From positions 1-23,035 of the forward strand of contig CAYUMU010000097.1 of the NCBI GenBank assembly GCA_964445985.1: a DNA stretch of 23,035 nt, in the 5' to 3' direction. How positions within the stretch are numbered: the first letter of the stretch is position 1; each line of letters opens with the position of its first letter. Below, one piece after another: positions 14,938 to 22,966 of this stretch. Origin of the DNA: CAYUMU01 sp964445985 (lineage in GTDB: Bacteria; Planctomycetota; Planctomycetia; Pirellulales; S012-138). A program made the position numbers and the translations under genes. Under the pieces are notes generated by a model that was not told the origin of the DNA, did no database searches, and worked only from the letters and a program-made list of their open reading frames with translations.

Positions 14938-15441
14938 TTAGAGATAGTTCTCGAGCGGTCTGGCCAGATGGCGGAATCGCTGGGTGGGCAGGGCCACGGT
15001 ATCCCACTTGGGCGAAATCTGGCGGGCTTCCTCGGCATAGTCTCGCAGACGGATGCCAATGAATCCGTAGCGCTGCTCGCGGAAGGTGAACAATCGTTCC
15101 TCGGGCAAGGGTGCCCGTTCGCCCACCACGCAGTAAGCAAACACGAACAGTCCGGCGAAGCCGGCGCCAAAGAGCCGCTCCCAGTGCGCCAGGCTGATCA
15201 GGTCGTCGCGGGTGGACCAGTTCTTCCAGTATTGGCGTTGTTCGCCGGAGGGGAAGAGCCGGCCTTTCACGTCCACCAGCCAGCGCACGCCGATGGCCGC
15301 CGAGACAATGAAGTCGAGGCTCTTGAGCGAGTCGCCGGCCATCAAGGCCCGCTTGCTTTCGTCCACGGCCACGTAGGGCACTTGCCGCTCGCGCAAGAAA
15401 GCTTCAAAGGCGGCTTCGTAGTGGTTGTCGCGATTGGCCAT
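14938..15441 (-). CDS. PD-(D/E)XK-like nuclease-fold protein of unknown function
   Basis: From ATG 15441 the protein has 167 residues; a GGAGGGAGGGG stretch lies just upstream and overlaps an alternative ATG at 15459. It begins MANRDNHYEAAFEAFLRERQ. The pattern of Glu residues in the first helix (E9, E13), then SLDFIV (D43) and LVDVKGR (D57-x-K59) after a 13-residue turn, is the active-site layout of PD-(D/E)XK nucleases. A helix around WSTRDDLISLAHWERLFG follows. There is no signal peptide. The gene starts 22 bases after the hisS stop codon, so it is very likely co-transcribed. I do not recognise a named family; nuclease activity is inferred from the motif alone. Confidence 0.75.
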   Translation of the reverse strand: MANRDNHYEAAFEAFLRERQVPYVAVDESKRALMAGDSLKSLDFIVSAAIGVRWLVDVKGRLFPSGEQRQYWKNWSTRDDLISLAHWERLFGAGFAGLFVFAYCVVGERAPLPEERLFTFREQRYGFIGIRLRDYAEEARQISPKWDTVALPTQRFRHLARPLENYL

Positions 15442-15463
15442 CGTTGCCCCTCCCTCCATGAAT

Positions 15464-16789
15464 TCAGGTTCCGCGTATCGCTCGGACGACTGCCGGCAGA
15501 TCCGCCAGATCAACCGACGTCTGTTCTCGCTGCGCCAGGTCTTTGAGCAGTCCCTGGCCGCTGGCGAATTCTTCACCGCCAATCACCAGGGCGTAGCGGT
15601 AACCGCGTTTGTCGGCGTACTTGAGTTGCTGACCCAACTTGCGGGCTTCCGGAAAAACCTCCACCCCCAAACCCAGCGCTCGCAACTGCCGGGCAAGGTG
15701 CAAGTACTCGCCCAGGCGGTCGGCCTCGAAGTAAGGGATAAACAGTTCGGCTGGGGTGGATATTTTTTCGATCTTGCCCAGTTCTTCCATGGCGGCCAGC
15801 AACCGGTCCAGCCCTAGCGATGCGCCCACGCCCGGCAGTTCTTGCCTGGTGTACACGCCGGTGAGGTTATCGTAGCGTCCGCCCGAGCAAATGCTGCCGA
15901 TGCCGGGCAGTTCGTCGAGGAAGGTTTCGAAGATGGCGCCGGTGTAATAATCGAGGCCGCGGGCAATCGAGACATCGAGCCGGATGCGGTCGGGCGAAAT
16001 GCCGGCGGCCACGGTTTGCCGCAGCAGCTCGGCTAGGTTGGCGACGCCTGCTTGCCCGACTTCGCTGCCTGCCACGAGCGGTTCGAGCTGCTGCAAGATC
16101 TCTTCGTTGCTGCCGGTGAGCGACGCCATCTTCAGCACGTCGGCCGCCTGCTCGGGCGTGGCGCCCGCGGCGGTACACATTTCGGCTTCGACCTTTTCGG
16201 GGCCCACCTTGCCGAGCTTGTCGAGGGCGCGGAGGATTTCGGTCGATTTTTCCGCCAGGCCGAGCCGGGCCAACAGGCCATTGAGCACCTGGCGGTTGTT
16301 CACGCGAATGGTGAACTGGTCGAAGCCGATCGCCTGGAGCAGATCGTGAATGACCAGGGCCGTTTCGATATCGGCCGTGAGCGAGCGGGTGCCGATCGTG
16401 TCGAAATCGCACTGCATGAACTCGCGATACCGGCCGCGCTGGGTGTTCTCACCCCGCCACACGCTGGCCATGTGGTAGCGCTTGAAGGGCGTCCCCAGCG
16501 TGCCAATGTGCTGGGCGGCGAAGCGGGCGAAGGGGACCGTGAGATCGAATCGCAGCCCCACCATCCGGCCGCCGTTGTCTTCAAACTTGTAGAGCTGTTT
16601 GTCGGTCTCCTGGCCCCCTTTGCCGAGCAGCACCTCCAGGTATTCCAGCGCCGGTGTATCGATGGGGGCGAAGCCATAGCTGCGATAAACGCGGCGGGCC
16701 GTCTCCAGCAACTTCTCGCGAGGGATCATCACCTCGGGCGGGTAGTCGCGGAAGCCCTTGAGGGTTTTGGCTTCGATCAGGCCACTCAT
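15464..16789 (-). CDS. hisS: Histidine--tRNA ligase
   Basis: The protein has 441 residues and starts at ATG 16789 with MSGLIEAKTLKGFRDY, the usual class IIa HisRS opening. It attaches histidine to tRNA-His in the cytoplasm. Visible signatures: FDLTVPFARF (81-90), motif 2 FKRYHMASVWRGENTQRGRY (102-121) followed by REFMQCDFDTIG, the histidine-binding loop RGLDYYTG (277-284), the GSICSGGRYDNL loop (298-309), and motif 3 GVGASLGLDRLL (320-331). The anticodon-binding domain covers about 348-441. Length is normal for the family. All expected catalytic motifs are intact. The YkgJ-type gene lies 76 bases upstream and the nuclease-like gene 22 bases downstream, on the same strand. Confidence 0.97.
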   Translation of the reverse strand: MSGLIEAKTLKGFRDYPPEVMIPREKLLETARRVYRSYGFAPIDTPALEYLEVLLGKGGQETDKQLYKFEDNGGRMVGLRFDLTVPFARFAAQHIGTLGTPFKRYHMASVWRGENTQRGRYREFMQCDFDTIGTRSLTADIETALVIHDLLQAIGFDQFTIRVNNRQVLNGLLARLGLAEKSTEILRALDKLGKVGPEKVEAEMCTAAGATPEQAADVLKMASLTGSNEEILQQLEPLVAGSEVGQAGVANLAELLRQTVAAGISPDRIRLDVSIARGLDYYTGAIFETFLDELPGIGSICSGGRYDNLTGVYTRQELPGVGASLGLDRLLAAMEELGKIEKISTPAELFIPYFEADRLGEYLHLARQLRALGLGVEVFPEARKLGQQLKYADKRGYRYALVIGGEEFASGQGLLKDLAQREQTSVDLADLPAVVRAIRGT

Positions 16790-16865
16790 GCCAAACTCGG
16801 AAAGGATGGAAATCTAAATGGAAACGAACCGCTACGGGGAAAAGTCGGTTTCCCCGGACCCTCGC

Positions 16866-17294
16866 TCAGGCCAGCACGGGCAACAGGTCGGGGGGCTGGC
16901 TGCGGATGTTGTTGGGATCGGGGAACATCGCCTCGACAAACTCGGCGATTTGCTCGGGCGTTTCAAAATAGCGGTCGTAGACCCAGGTGTCGTCGTATTC
17001 GCAGTTCTTGGTCGAATACTCCCGGCAGATTTCGGGCCGAGTGTAATAGATGCCGCAGCGATTGTCGGGCAGCAAATGCTTGCAGGTGGTGTGCACCAGC
17101 AAGTACCAGGTATCGTCTTCCGTAAACACCGTCGCGCCTTCATGCAGCAAATACCAGCGCAGGTAATCAAACTCGGGCCGCGTGGTGGGCGTTTCGATGG
17201 GGAGCGCGAAATACTTGCAGCACTTGGCCGTGCAGTACGAACAGAGAGACTCGCCGGGGGGCAAGTGTTCGCGCTGCATAACGATGGAATTCAT
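16866..17294 (-). CDS. YkgJ-type Cys-cluster protein (putative zinc/iron binding)
   Basis: From ATG 17294 the protein has 142 residues; GAGGTG lies about eight bases upstream. The cysteine pattern CSYCTAKCC (C18, C21, C25, C26), then C71, C80, C90 in the CKHL...CGIYYTRPEIC segment and a further C98, is that of the YkgJ/UPF0153 CxxCxxCC family, whose members are thought to bind zinc or iron. The CGIY-x-RP-x-xCR-x-Y motif is typical. It is soluble, with no signal peptide. The biochemical role of the family is not established. The gene sits between the Nudix gene (171 bases upstream) and hisS on the same strand. Confidence 0.85.
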   Translation of the reverse strand: MNSIVMQREHLPPGESLCSYCTAKCCKYFALPIETPTTRPEFDYLRWYLLHEGATVFTEDDTWYLLVHTTCKHLLPDNRCGIYYTRPEICREYSTKNCEYDDTWVYDRYFETPEQIAEFVEAMFPDPNNIRSQPPDLLPVLA

Positions 17295-17465
17295 AAGCAA
17301 GCACCTCGCGAAGCAGTTCGTCAGTCGTCGCAGGAAGGCGTCCCTTTGGCCCGCGCCCGGGAACAGCCTCCGGAAACCCGTGGCCCGGCGGCACTTGAGT
17401 TTGCCGTGTGCCGGGGGGAGTTGGCAACCCTGGCGGGAGAAAAACTGCCACGGGGAGGCAATTGC

Positions 17466-17903
17466 CTAAGGGTTGGCCCAGTGCCGTTCGAGGGCCGCCA
17501 GCAGGGGGTCGATGGTGAAGACTTGAATTTGATGCGGCGGTGACCAGGGCAGCCATTCAAAGCCCAGGTGCTCGGTTGGTGCAATTTCGACGTTGGCCGC
17601 CACCCGGCCCAAGAAGACCACCAGGGTTTTTTCCACGGGCTGGAATTTGGTTCGCTTGTAACGCGGATAGTAGACCTCGCGAAAGCAAAAGCCTGGATCG
17701 AGTTGAATGGCGTCTGCCGCCAGTCCGGTTTCTTCCTCCGTTTCTCGCAGGGCACAAGTCAGCTCGTCTTCGCCCGGTTCGAGGTGCCCTTTGGGAATGT
17801 CCCAGCGGTCGGCGTGACGCATCAACAAAATCATGGTTCGCGGCGCATCTTTATAGAGCAAAATGCCGCAGGCTTTGGTCTTAGGTAATGACTTGTCTGG
17901 CAT
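17466..17903 (-). CDS. Nudix hydrolase, bis(5'-nucleosyl)-tetraphosphatase (Ap4A hydrolase) type
   Basis: The protein has 145 residues from ATG 17903. The Nudix box is complete, G39 to L61: GHLEPGEDELTCALRETEEE followed by TGL. The preceding WDIPKGH and the RET-x-EE form closely match the asymmetric Ap4A hydrolases of the NUDT2 type. Those enzymes split Ap4A into ATP and AMP. The segment TKFQPVEKTLVVFLGRV and the EHLGFEWLPW end fit the same group. It is cytoplasmic, with no added domain. It lies 51 bases downstream of truB on the same strand, in a cluster with hisS. No clear Shine-Dalgarno is visible. Family certain; Ap4A preference is inferred by similarity. Confidence 0.88.
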   Translation of the reverse strand: MPDKSLPKTKACGILLYKDAPRTMILLMRHADRWDIPKGHLEPGEDELTCALRETEEETGLAADAIQLDPGFCFREVYYPRYKRTKFQPVEKTLVVFLGRVAANVEIAPTEHLGFEWLPWSPPHQIQVFTIDPLLAALERHWANP

Positions 17904-17954
17904 GGCGCCGCCGAGAGGGATGGGCGAGAGTAACCGATGCTGGCGTTCAAGAGA

Positions 17955-18875
17955 TTAGCCGCGACCCACCAGGTTGCGCACCAGCTTCCATTGATCGCCC
18001 CGTCGCGTCAGGACAGCGGCCAACGTGCCATCGGGGGCGAACGCGGCCACTTCGTGGCCGGCTTCCGGGGGCAATTGTGCACAACGGGCCGGGTCTAAGG
18101 CAAGCCCATGGGAAAGGAGTTGAAGCTGGGTCTCCGTGAGCGGCAGGCGAGGGAGCGCCGCCACCGCGCGGCCTGCCGGCAGGATCGCCGCCCGCCACGA
18201 TTCGGGCGTGAGCTCCTCGACCCGCACGGCCTCGGCCAAGGTAAAGTCGCCGATCGCGGTTCGTTCGAGGGCCGACATGACCGCGGCGGTGCCCAGGCTC
18301 GCGGCGATGTCGCGACCCAAGGAGCGAACGTAGGTGCCCGAGCCGCAGGCGATTTCCAAACAGAATTCCGGGTAGTCGTAGGAAATCAGCCGCAGGTCGT
18401 GAATGGTAATCGGGCGGGGTTCCAGGATGACCTGCTGGCCACGTCGCGCGAGATCATACGCTCGCTGGCCCGACACCTTGAGTGCCGAAAAGGCGGGCGG
18501 ACGTTGCAGGATTTCTCCGCGAAAGGGCTCCAGCGCCGCTTGCAGTCGCGCCCGCGAAGGTTGCGGAGCGTTTGCCAGATGCTCGATCTCCCCTTCGATG
18601 TCTTCGGTGGGGCTCTGTTGCCCTAGTAGGAAGGTGCCGCGGTAACGTTTGGGGAGCCGCTGGACGTATTCGATAAGCCGAGTGGCGGCGCCAACACAAA
18701 CCACGAGAACGCCGGTGGCCAAAGGATCCAAAGTGCCGGCATGGCCCGCTTTGGCGGGCCGCGCCAGCCGCTCCACTTGATTAACCACGTAACGCGACGA
18801 CACGCCCGAGGGCTTATCAATGTTGAGCAGGCCACTTTCCCGGGGGGCGTGTTTCGAATCCACTTCAGCAGGCAA
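17955..18875 (-). CDS. truB: tRNA pseudouridine-55 synthase
   Basis: The protein has 306 residues. TruB converts U55 in the T-loop of tRNAs to pseudouridine. The catalytic motif GHAGTLDPLATGVL (44-57, Asp50) is intact, preceded by LLNIDKPSGVSSR, and followed by PPAFSALKVSGQRAYDLARRG and CGSGTYVRSLGRDIA. Length is normal, with a short C-terminal extension. The TTG start at 18875 is preferred: GGAG lies nine bases upstream inside the last codons of the DUF1571 gene, whose stop is only six bases from this start, pointing to translational coupling. The next alternative, GTG 18863, has no Shine-Dalgarno. In many bacteria truB follows rbfA or infB; here it follows a secreted DUF1571 protein. Confidence 0.95.
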   Translation of the reverse strand: MPAEVDSKHAPRESGLLNIDKPSGVSSRYVVNQVERLARPAKAGHAGTLDPLATGVLVVCVGAATRLIEYVQRLPKRYRGTFLLGQQSPTEDIEGEIEHLANAPQPSRARLQAALEPFRGEILQRPPAFSALKVSGQRAYDLARRGQQVILEPRPITIHDLRLISYDYPEFCLEIACGSGTYVRSLGRDIAASLGTAAVMSALERTAIGDFTLAEAVRVEELTPESWRAAILPAGRAVAALPRLPLTETQLQLLSHGLALDPARCAQLPPEAGHEVAAFAPDGTLAAVLTRRGDQWKLVRNLVGRG

Positions 18876-18881
18876 CGGGCG

Positions 18882-19796
18882 TTACTCCACCACTTCCGAG
18901 CGCAGGTCGAAACTGTACTCAGGATTCGCCGGGCTGAAGTCGCGATCGGTCAAACCCACGTTTAATTTCATGTTCAGATAGGTGTATTCTTCCACCAACA
19001 CGGGTTTTCCGCCCGGTTCGCTCGGCCAGGTATAGGCTTCGTAGCGGAGGGGAACATTGAGCTCGTTATCGATGTACACCCGAGCCAGGTGGTAGCGAAA
19101 TTCGCGGCGGGGCGTGGGATGTTCAAACTGCATGCAGGTGGCCGGCCGTTCGTTGATTTTGGCGTTTTCAAACATCGTGACTTTGCATTCGCCGTAATTC
19201 AGTTCGCTCAGCCCCACTTCGACCAGGCGGCGGGTGAGATTCAACACACCGACTTCGGAAATCGGATAGCGGTTGTCTTCCATGGCGCGGCGACTGTTGG
19301 GGTCGAGCGTGACGGTGCCGATGTTGGGCACGTAACCCACGATGCGGCCACGATTTTGCGACGGCTCGAAAATTGCTTCTCGGCCGCGCTTTTCGGTGGG
19401 CGAGCGAAAATAGATGTGTACCGAAAACGGCTCATGCCGCAATTTCACGTCCATGTACTCGGCCGGCAGCAGTTCGCCGTTCACGCGCTCGCGCTTGATG
19501 AGCGTGCAGGTGTAGTCGCGAATGGCGCGAAGACTCTCCACCGAAGCGTAGGCCCGGCGGAGCGCCGGCATGAGGGGGTGGTTTTCGGAGCCTTCCAGCG
19601 GCGGCAACGAAAAAAGATTGGATTCGGCACGGGCCGCTTTGTTCGCTTCGGAGCCAGCGGTGGAATCGGCCGCGGTCAGTACCGTGGCGCTGTTGCCAGA
19701 GATCGCATCGCCTTTTTCAGCCGCGTGGGCGCCCAGGGCGCCGAACGAACAGATCAACACGCCTGCGAACATCGAAAACCAGGGCCAGGGTCGCAT
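18882..19796 (-). CDS. Exported DUF1571 protein
   Basis: The protein has 304 residues from ATG 19796, with a modest AGGT upstream. A Sec signal peptide covers about residues 1-26 (WFSMFAGVLICSFGALGAHAA, cleavage after HAA). A low-complexity Ala/Ser/Glu segment follows to about residue 70. The conserved part has the DUF1571 hallmarks: YTCTLIKRERVNGEL, EYMDVKLRHEPFSVHIYF, GREAIF, and a later RVYIDNELNVPLRYEAYTWP. The family is almost confined to planctomycetes and relatives, and its function is unknown to me; the exported beta-rich character recalls lipoprotein-carrier-like folds, which is speculation. It is the first gene of the minus-strand cluster and ends six bases before truB. Confidence 0.88.
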   Translation of the reverse strand: MRPWPWFSMFAGVLICSFGALGAHAAEKGDAISGNSATVLTAADSTAGSEANKAARAESNLFSLPPLEGSENHPLMPALRRAYASVESLRAIRDYTCTLIKRERVNGELLPAEYMDVKLRHEPFSVHIYFRSPTEKRGREAIFEPSQNRGRIVGYVPNIGTVTLDPNSRRAMEDNRYPISEVGVLNLTRRLVEVGLSELNYGECKVTMFENAKINERPATCMQFEHPTPRREFRYHLARVYIDNELNVPLRYEAYTWPSEPGGKPVLVEEYTYLNMKLNVGLTDRDFSPANPEYSFDLRSEVVE

Positions 19797-20314
19797 GGCA
19801 ACCTACTTTCTGTTTTTTGAACGAGCGCCAATTCCGCGCAGGTTCCCTCCTTTTCCGACCGGTAGTTCGCCGGCCTGGCCCTCCTGGCTCGCATTATGGA
19901 TTATATGGCAAGCTTTGCCTGCCGCGCAGATTCTCGGAGTTTTGGGTTAGAAAATACGCCTCTATCACTACTTCTGGCAGCGGTTCCCCACACGCGGGGG
20001 GCAACTTGACCGCGGTATTCCTCTGTTCAACCTTATGTCGCGTTTGTGCCGGACAGAAATTGTCGGATAACAGGGTTTCTGGTAGGGATCAATCCACCGA
20101 TTTACCCCTAGCAAATCCCGCTCCCAAGCCTCGCACGCTCCGAGTTTGAGGTTTAGGCAAAATTTGCCCACGGTCGAAGCTTGTCCTGGTTCGGAAAATT
20201 ACGGATTCTAGGAAGGTTGCCGCAACGATACGTGACCTGCTGCCAAGGCTGCCACTTTGGATATGGCGGCGAGGCTGCCGTTTTGTCACGAAATTTCGCG
20301 AAAGGATTCTTGCC
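19797..20314. other. Divergent intergenic region, no supported gene
   Basis: This 518-base gap separates the DUF1571 operon (minus) from the transglutaminase-like gene (plus). It holds a minus-strand TATAAT with an overlapping palindrome (annotated separately) and a CCCC/GGGG hairpin near 19987-20000. AAAGGA at 20301-20306 is the Shine-Dalgarno for ATG 20315. No gene is supported on either strand. Confidence 0.45.
19900..19919 (-). promoter_or_regulatory. Candidate promoter with operator-like palindrome for the DUF1571-truB operon
   Basis: On the minus strand a perfect TATAAT (19905-19900) lies about 100 bases upstream of the DUF1571 start. Immediately before it, the palindrome GGCAA-AGC-TTGCC (19919-19907) occupies the -35/-10 spacer, where a repressor could bind. 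No good -35 hexamer is visible. Confidence 0.4.
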
Positions 20315-21889
20315 ATGGAGCGCTGGAAACGAGCCTGGTTCATGGCGCTGGGCCTGATGGTTGCCGGCGGTTGCGGCGGCGCCGATCCCGAGGTTCCCTC
20401 GGCGCCCCCGCCTTCGAGCCAGGGCCAGTTCCAAACACCGGCGGCAACGGAGCGACTTTTCGAGCAATGGGATGCCGTGCTGTTCGACCATGCCCAGGTC
20501 GGTTATGCGCACACGGTGATTCAGATGGCCGAGGAATCGACGGACGAGCACCCCTTGGTGAAGGTGGACCATTTGCTCAAGCTGCGCGTCAACCGCTTTG
20601 GCGACGGTAGCGAACCGGCGATCCAGGTTTCGGCCGTGGAGACGCTTCAGGGCCAACCTCGCTATTTCACCCTTCAGGCCATGCTGGGGCAACAACCGCT
20701 GCGTTGCACGGGTCGCGTGGAAGATGGCAAGCTGACGATCGAACGCCAAGGCGATTCGCGGCCGGCGGAGACCATCGCGCTGGCCGGCGAGGTGTTCGGA
20801 TTCCAAGGCGTGGAATTCTCTTTGCGGCAACGCCCGTTGCAACCCGGCGAAAAGCGCAAGCTTCGCACCATCGACCCAGTGGAGATGGCCGTTGCCGAGA
20901 ATGAACTACAAGCTACGCAACGCGAAACGGTCACCCTGCTCGAGGGCTCAAGAGATCTGTTGCGAATCCAGCTGGATTTCCATGTCCCTGGGAAGACGAA
21001 CCTGCAATACCTGCTGTGGGCCGATGAAAACGGGAACATTCTAAAACGCGAGACCGTGGGAGTGGGGATCAAGCAAACATTGATTGCGACGACGAAGGCC
21101 CTGGCCACGCGGTCCTCGGACCAGGCCAGCTTTGACTTGGGGAAACGATCGGTGGTGCGACTGGCCAAACCGCTGGATCGACCGCATCAACAGTCCAAAA
21201 TGGTGTACCGTGTCACGCTGCGCGACAGCAATCCCGCGAAGGTCTTCGCCACCAACCGCTTGCAAACCGTGAAGCCGATCGACGGTCACACGGCTGACGT
21301 GGAAGTCACGGCCTTCGATTGGTCCACGTTAGAGGGGTCGGATCGAGCTTCGGCGGCAGCAGGCCCCGCGCCGGCGGGTGAACGGGTTTTGGCCAGCGAT
21401 CGCCAGCCCAATCGGCTGGTGCCCAGCGATCATCCGGAAGTGGTTCGCATGGCCGAGGGGGTTGTCGCGGCGGAAACCAACCCAGCGGCCATTTGCCTGG
21501 CGCTGGAAAAGTTTGTCCACAATTCGATTCGAAAGGTGAACTACGCCACGGTGCTGGGTTCGGCGGCGGATGTTGTGCAGAGCATGGAGGGGGATTGCAC
21601 CGAGCATGCCGTGCTGCTGGCCGCGCTGGCGAAAGCCCGGGGAATTCCGGCAAGGGCGGCGGTGGGGTTGGTGTATGTGCCTGGTTTGCAGGGGTTTGCC
21701 TTCCATATGTGGACGGAGGTTTATCTCTCCGGCCGGTGGCTGCCCCTGGATGCGACGCTAGGGCAAGGCGGCATCGGCGCCGGCCACCTCAAATTGCTCG
21801 ACACCAACTTTGCGGAAGGCGACGGCCTGACGGCGCTATTGCCCGTGGCTCGGGTGCTGGGGCAACTGCAAATTGAAGTGCTGCCGTAA
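20315..21889 (+). CDS. Transglutaminase-like lipoprotein
   Basis: The protein has 524 residues. ATG 20315 has AAAGGA eight bases upstream. The N-terminus carries a lipoprotein signal: WKRAWFMALGLMVAGGC, with Cys20 as the lipidation site. Residues 40-350 form a beta-rich region without a name I can give. The C-terminal transglutaminase-like domain has the complete papain-like triad: Cys428 in EGDCTEHAVLLAALAKARG, His464 in FAFHMWTEV, and Asp479 in PLDATLG. Such domains cut or form amide bonds; in bacteria most are thought to act as peptidases or peptide ligases. It would be membrane-anchored on the outer side. The DUF1080 gene follows after 53 bases on the same strand. The fold is confident; the substrate is unknown. 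Confidence 0.88.
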   Translation: MERWKRAWFMALGLMVAGGCGGADPEVPSAPPPSSQGQFQTPAATERLFEQWDAVLFDHAQVGYAHTVIQMAEESTDEHPLVKVDHLLKLRVNRFGDGSEPAIQVSAVETLQGQPRYFTLQAMLGQQPLRCTGRVEDGKLTIERQGDSRPAETIALAGEVFGFQGVEFSLRQRPLQPGEKRKLRTIDPVEMAVAENELQATQRETVTLLEGSRDLLRIQLDFHVPGKTNLQYLLWADENGNILKRETVGVGIKQTLIATTKALATRSSDQASFDLGKRSVVRLAKPLDRPHQQSKMVYRVTLRDSNPAKVFATNRLQTVKPIDGHTADVEVTAFDWSTLEGSDRASAAAGPAPAGERVLASDRQPNRLVPSDHPEVVRMAEGVVAAETNPAAICLALEKFVHNSIRKVNYATVLGSAADVVQSMEGDCTEHAVLLAALAKARGIPARAAVGLVYVPGLQGFAFHMWTEVYLSGRWLPLDATLGQGGIGAGHLKLLDTNFAEGDGLTALLPVARVLGQLQIEVLP

Positions 21890-21942
21890 GAGCCGCCGGA
21901 CGTGGGCGTCTCAGTGGCATCGCGTGGGAGCAGCCGCCGGTC

Positions 21943-22801
21943 ATGACGGCGCCCGCGGGTCTCGGTTTGGAGCAGCCGCCCGAGGACGCGATTGTGTTGT
22001 TTGGTGGCGAAAGCCTCGATGGCTGGGAAGGGGGCGATGCGTGGCAAATTGCCGACGGTGTAGCCACTGCCGCCAAGCGCGGCATCACCACGAAAGACAG
22101 CTTTGGCGATTGCCAGCTGCACCTGGAATGGGCATCGCCCGACAAGGTCTCCGGAAGCGGGCAGGGTCGTGGCAATAGCGGCGTGTATTTGATGGGCCGT
22201 TATGAAATTCAGATTTTGGATAGCTACGACAACGACACTTATTTCGATGGGCAGTGCGGCTCGCTGTATAAGCAGCGTCCGCCGCTGGTCAATGTTTGCC
22301 GCAAGCCGGGCGAGTGGCAGTCGTACGACATCTTCTTCCGCGGCCCTCGTTTTGACGGCAACAAGCTGGTCACGCCGGGGTCGGTCACCGTGCTGCACAA
22401 CGGCGTTCTCATCCAAAACAACACCACGATCGCGGGCAATACCGCCTGGGATTCGGCGCCGGCCTTACAAGTCGCACCCGCCACGGCAGCCGCTCAATTT
22501 GCAGTTTCACGGCAACCCGGTTCGGTTTCGCAATATTTGGATTCGCGATTTGATCGAACGCGAAGACCAGAACACCGCTTCGGTTGCCAAGCGGTCGGCC
22601 GAGGTGGAAGCGGAGGCGAAGAAGCCCTCGGCCGAGCCGAGCCAGACTAAACCCCAGCCAGAAAAGCCGGCCAAAGAACCGGCCAAGGGAGAGAAGCCGA
22701 GAACCGACACGTCAAAGACTGAGAAGCCAGCCCCGAAGAAAGAGGTTGCTCCCAAGACCGAGACTCCCAAGTCGGTGGAATCTGGCAAACAGCCGGATTA
22801 A
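21943..22801 (+). pseudogene. DUF1080 (3-keto-disaccharide hydrolase-like) gene with a frameshift
   Basis: The first frame (ATG 21943) encodes a typical DUF1080 start, IVLFGGESLDGWEG, and continues through GNSGVYLMGRYEIQILDSY and VTVLHNGVLIQNNT. After about 22461 it loses similarity and runs on to a stop at 22650. The family's C-terminal signature, LQFHGNPVRFRNIWIRDL, appears in the next frame and stays open to TAA at 22801. Removing one G at 22461-22462 restores APPYKSHPPRQPLNLQFHG and gives one protein of about 285 residues. That protein ends in an unusual Lys/Pro/Glu tail of about 75 residues. DUF1080 is a laminin-G-like fold, with members shown to cleave 3-keto-glycosides. No signal peptide is visible at this start. 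The lesion may be real or a sequencing error. Confidence 0.85.
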
Positions 22802-22813
22802 AGAACCTATCCG

Positions 22814-22854
22814 AGAACCCTGTTTCCCCCTCACCCTAGCCTGGCCTGATAAAA
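22814..22854 (-). repeat. GC-rich dispersed repeat, copy 2 (inverted)
   Basis: Bases 22814-22836 are the exact reverse complement of 7602-7624. The adjoining CTGGCCTGATAAAA (22841-22854) recurs at 22982-22995. It lies 12 bases after the DUF1080 stop codon. Confidence 0.75.
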
Positions 22855-22876
22855 GTCTCTCACGACCTTTTTTTCT

Positions 22877-22908
22877 CCCTTCTCCCCCGGTACTCCGGGG
22901 GAGAAGGG
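22877..22908. repeat. Perfect 14-bp palindrome
   Basis: CCCTTCTCCCCCGG and CCGGGGGAGAAGGG flank a 4-base TACT loop. A run of seven T lies before the palindrome on the plus strand rather than after it, so it is not a canonical terminator in either direction. The tail GGGCTGGGGATGAGGGG resembles the 7597-7612 repeat. Confidence 0.8.
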
Positions 22909-22966
22909 CTGGGGATGAGGGGTTTTACGCGCGTTTGACATAGCATACCCAACTCCGCTTCCAAGG

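Noticed and set aside
16052..17125. 357-codon plus-strand frame opposite hisS and the YkgJ-type gene
   Set aside because: It spans two genes on the other strand whose families are clear, and shows no domain of its own.
17456..17467. Perfect 12-bp palindrome AGGCAATTGCCT at the end of the Nudix gene
   Set aside because: It overlaps the stop codon, has no loop and no T tract, and one such palindrome in 23 kb is not remarkable.
22455..22466. Programmed ribosomal frameshift in the DUF1080 gene
   Set aside because: The site is GGCGCCGGCC with no slippery heptamer or internal Shine-Dalgarno, and a single-base insertion explains the data more simply.
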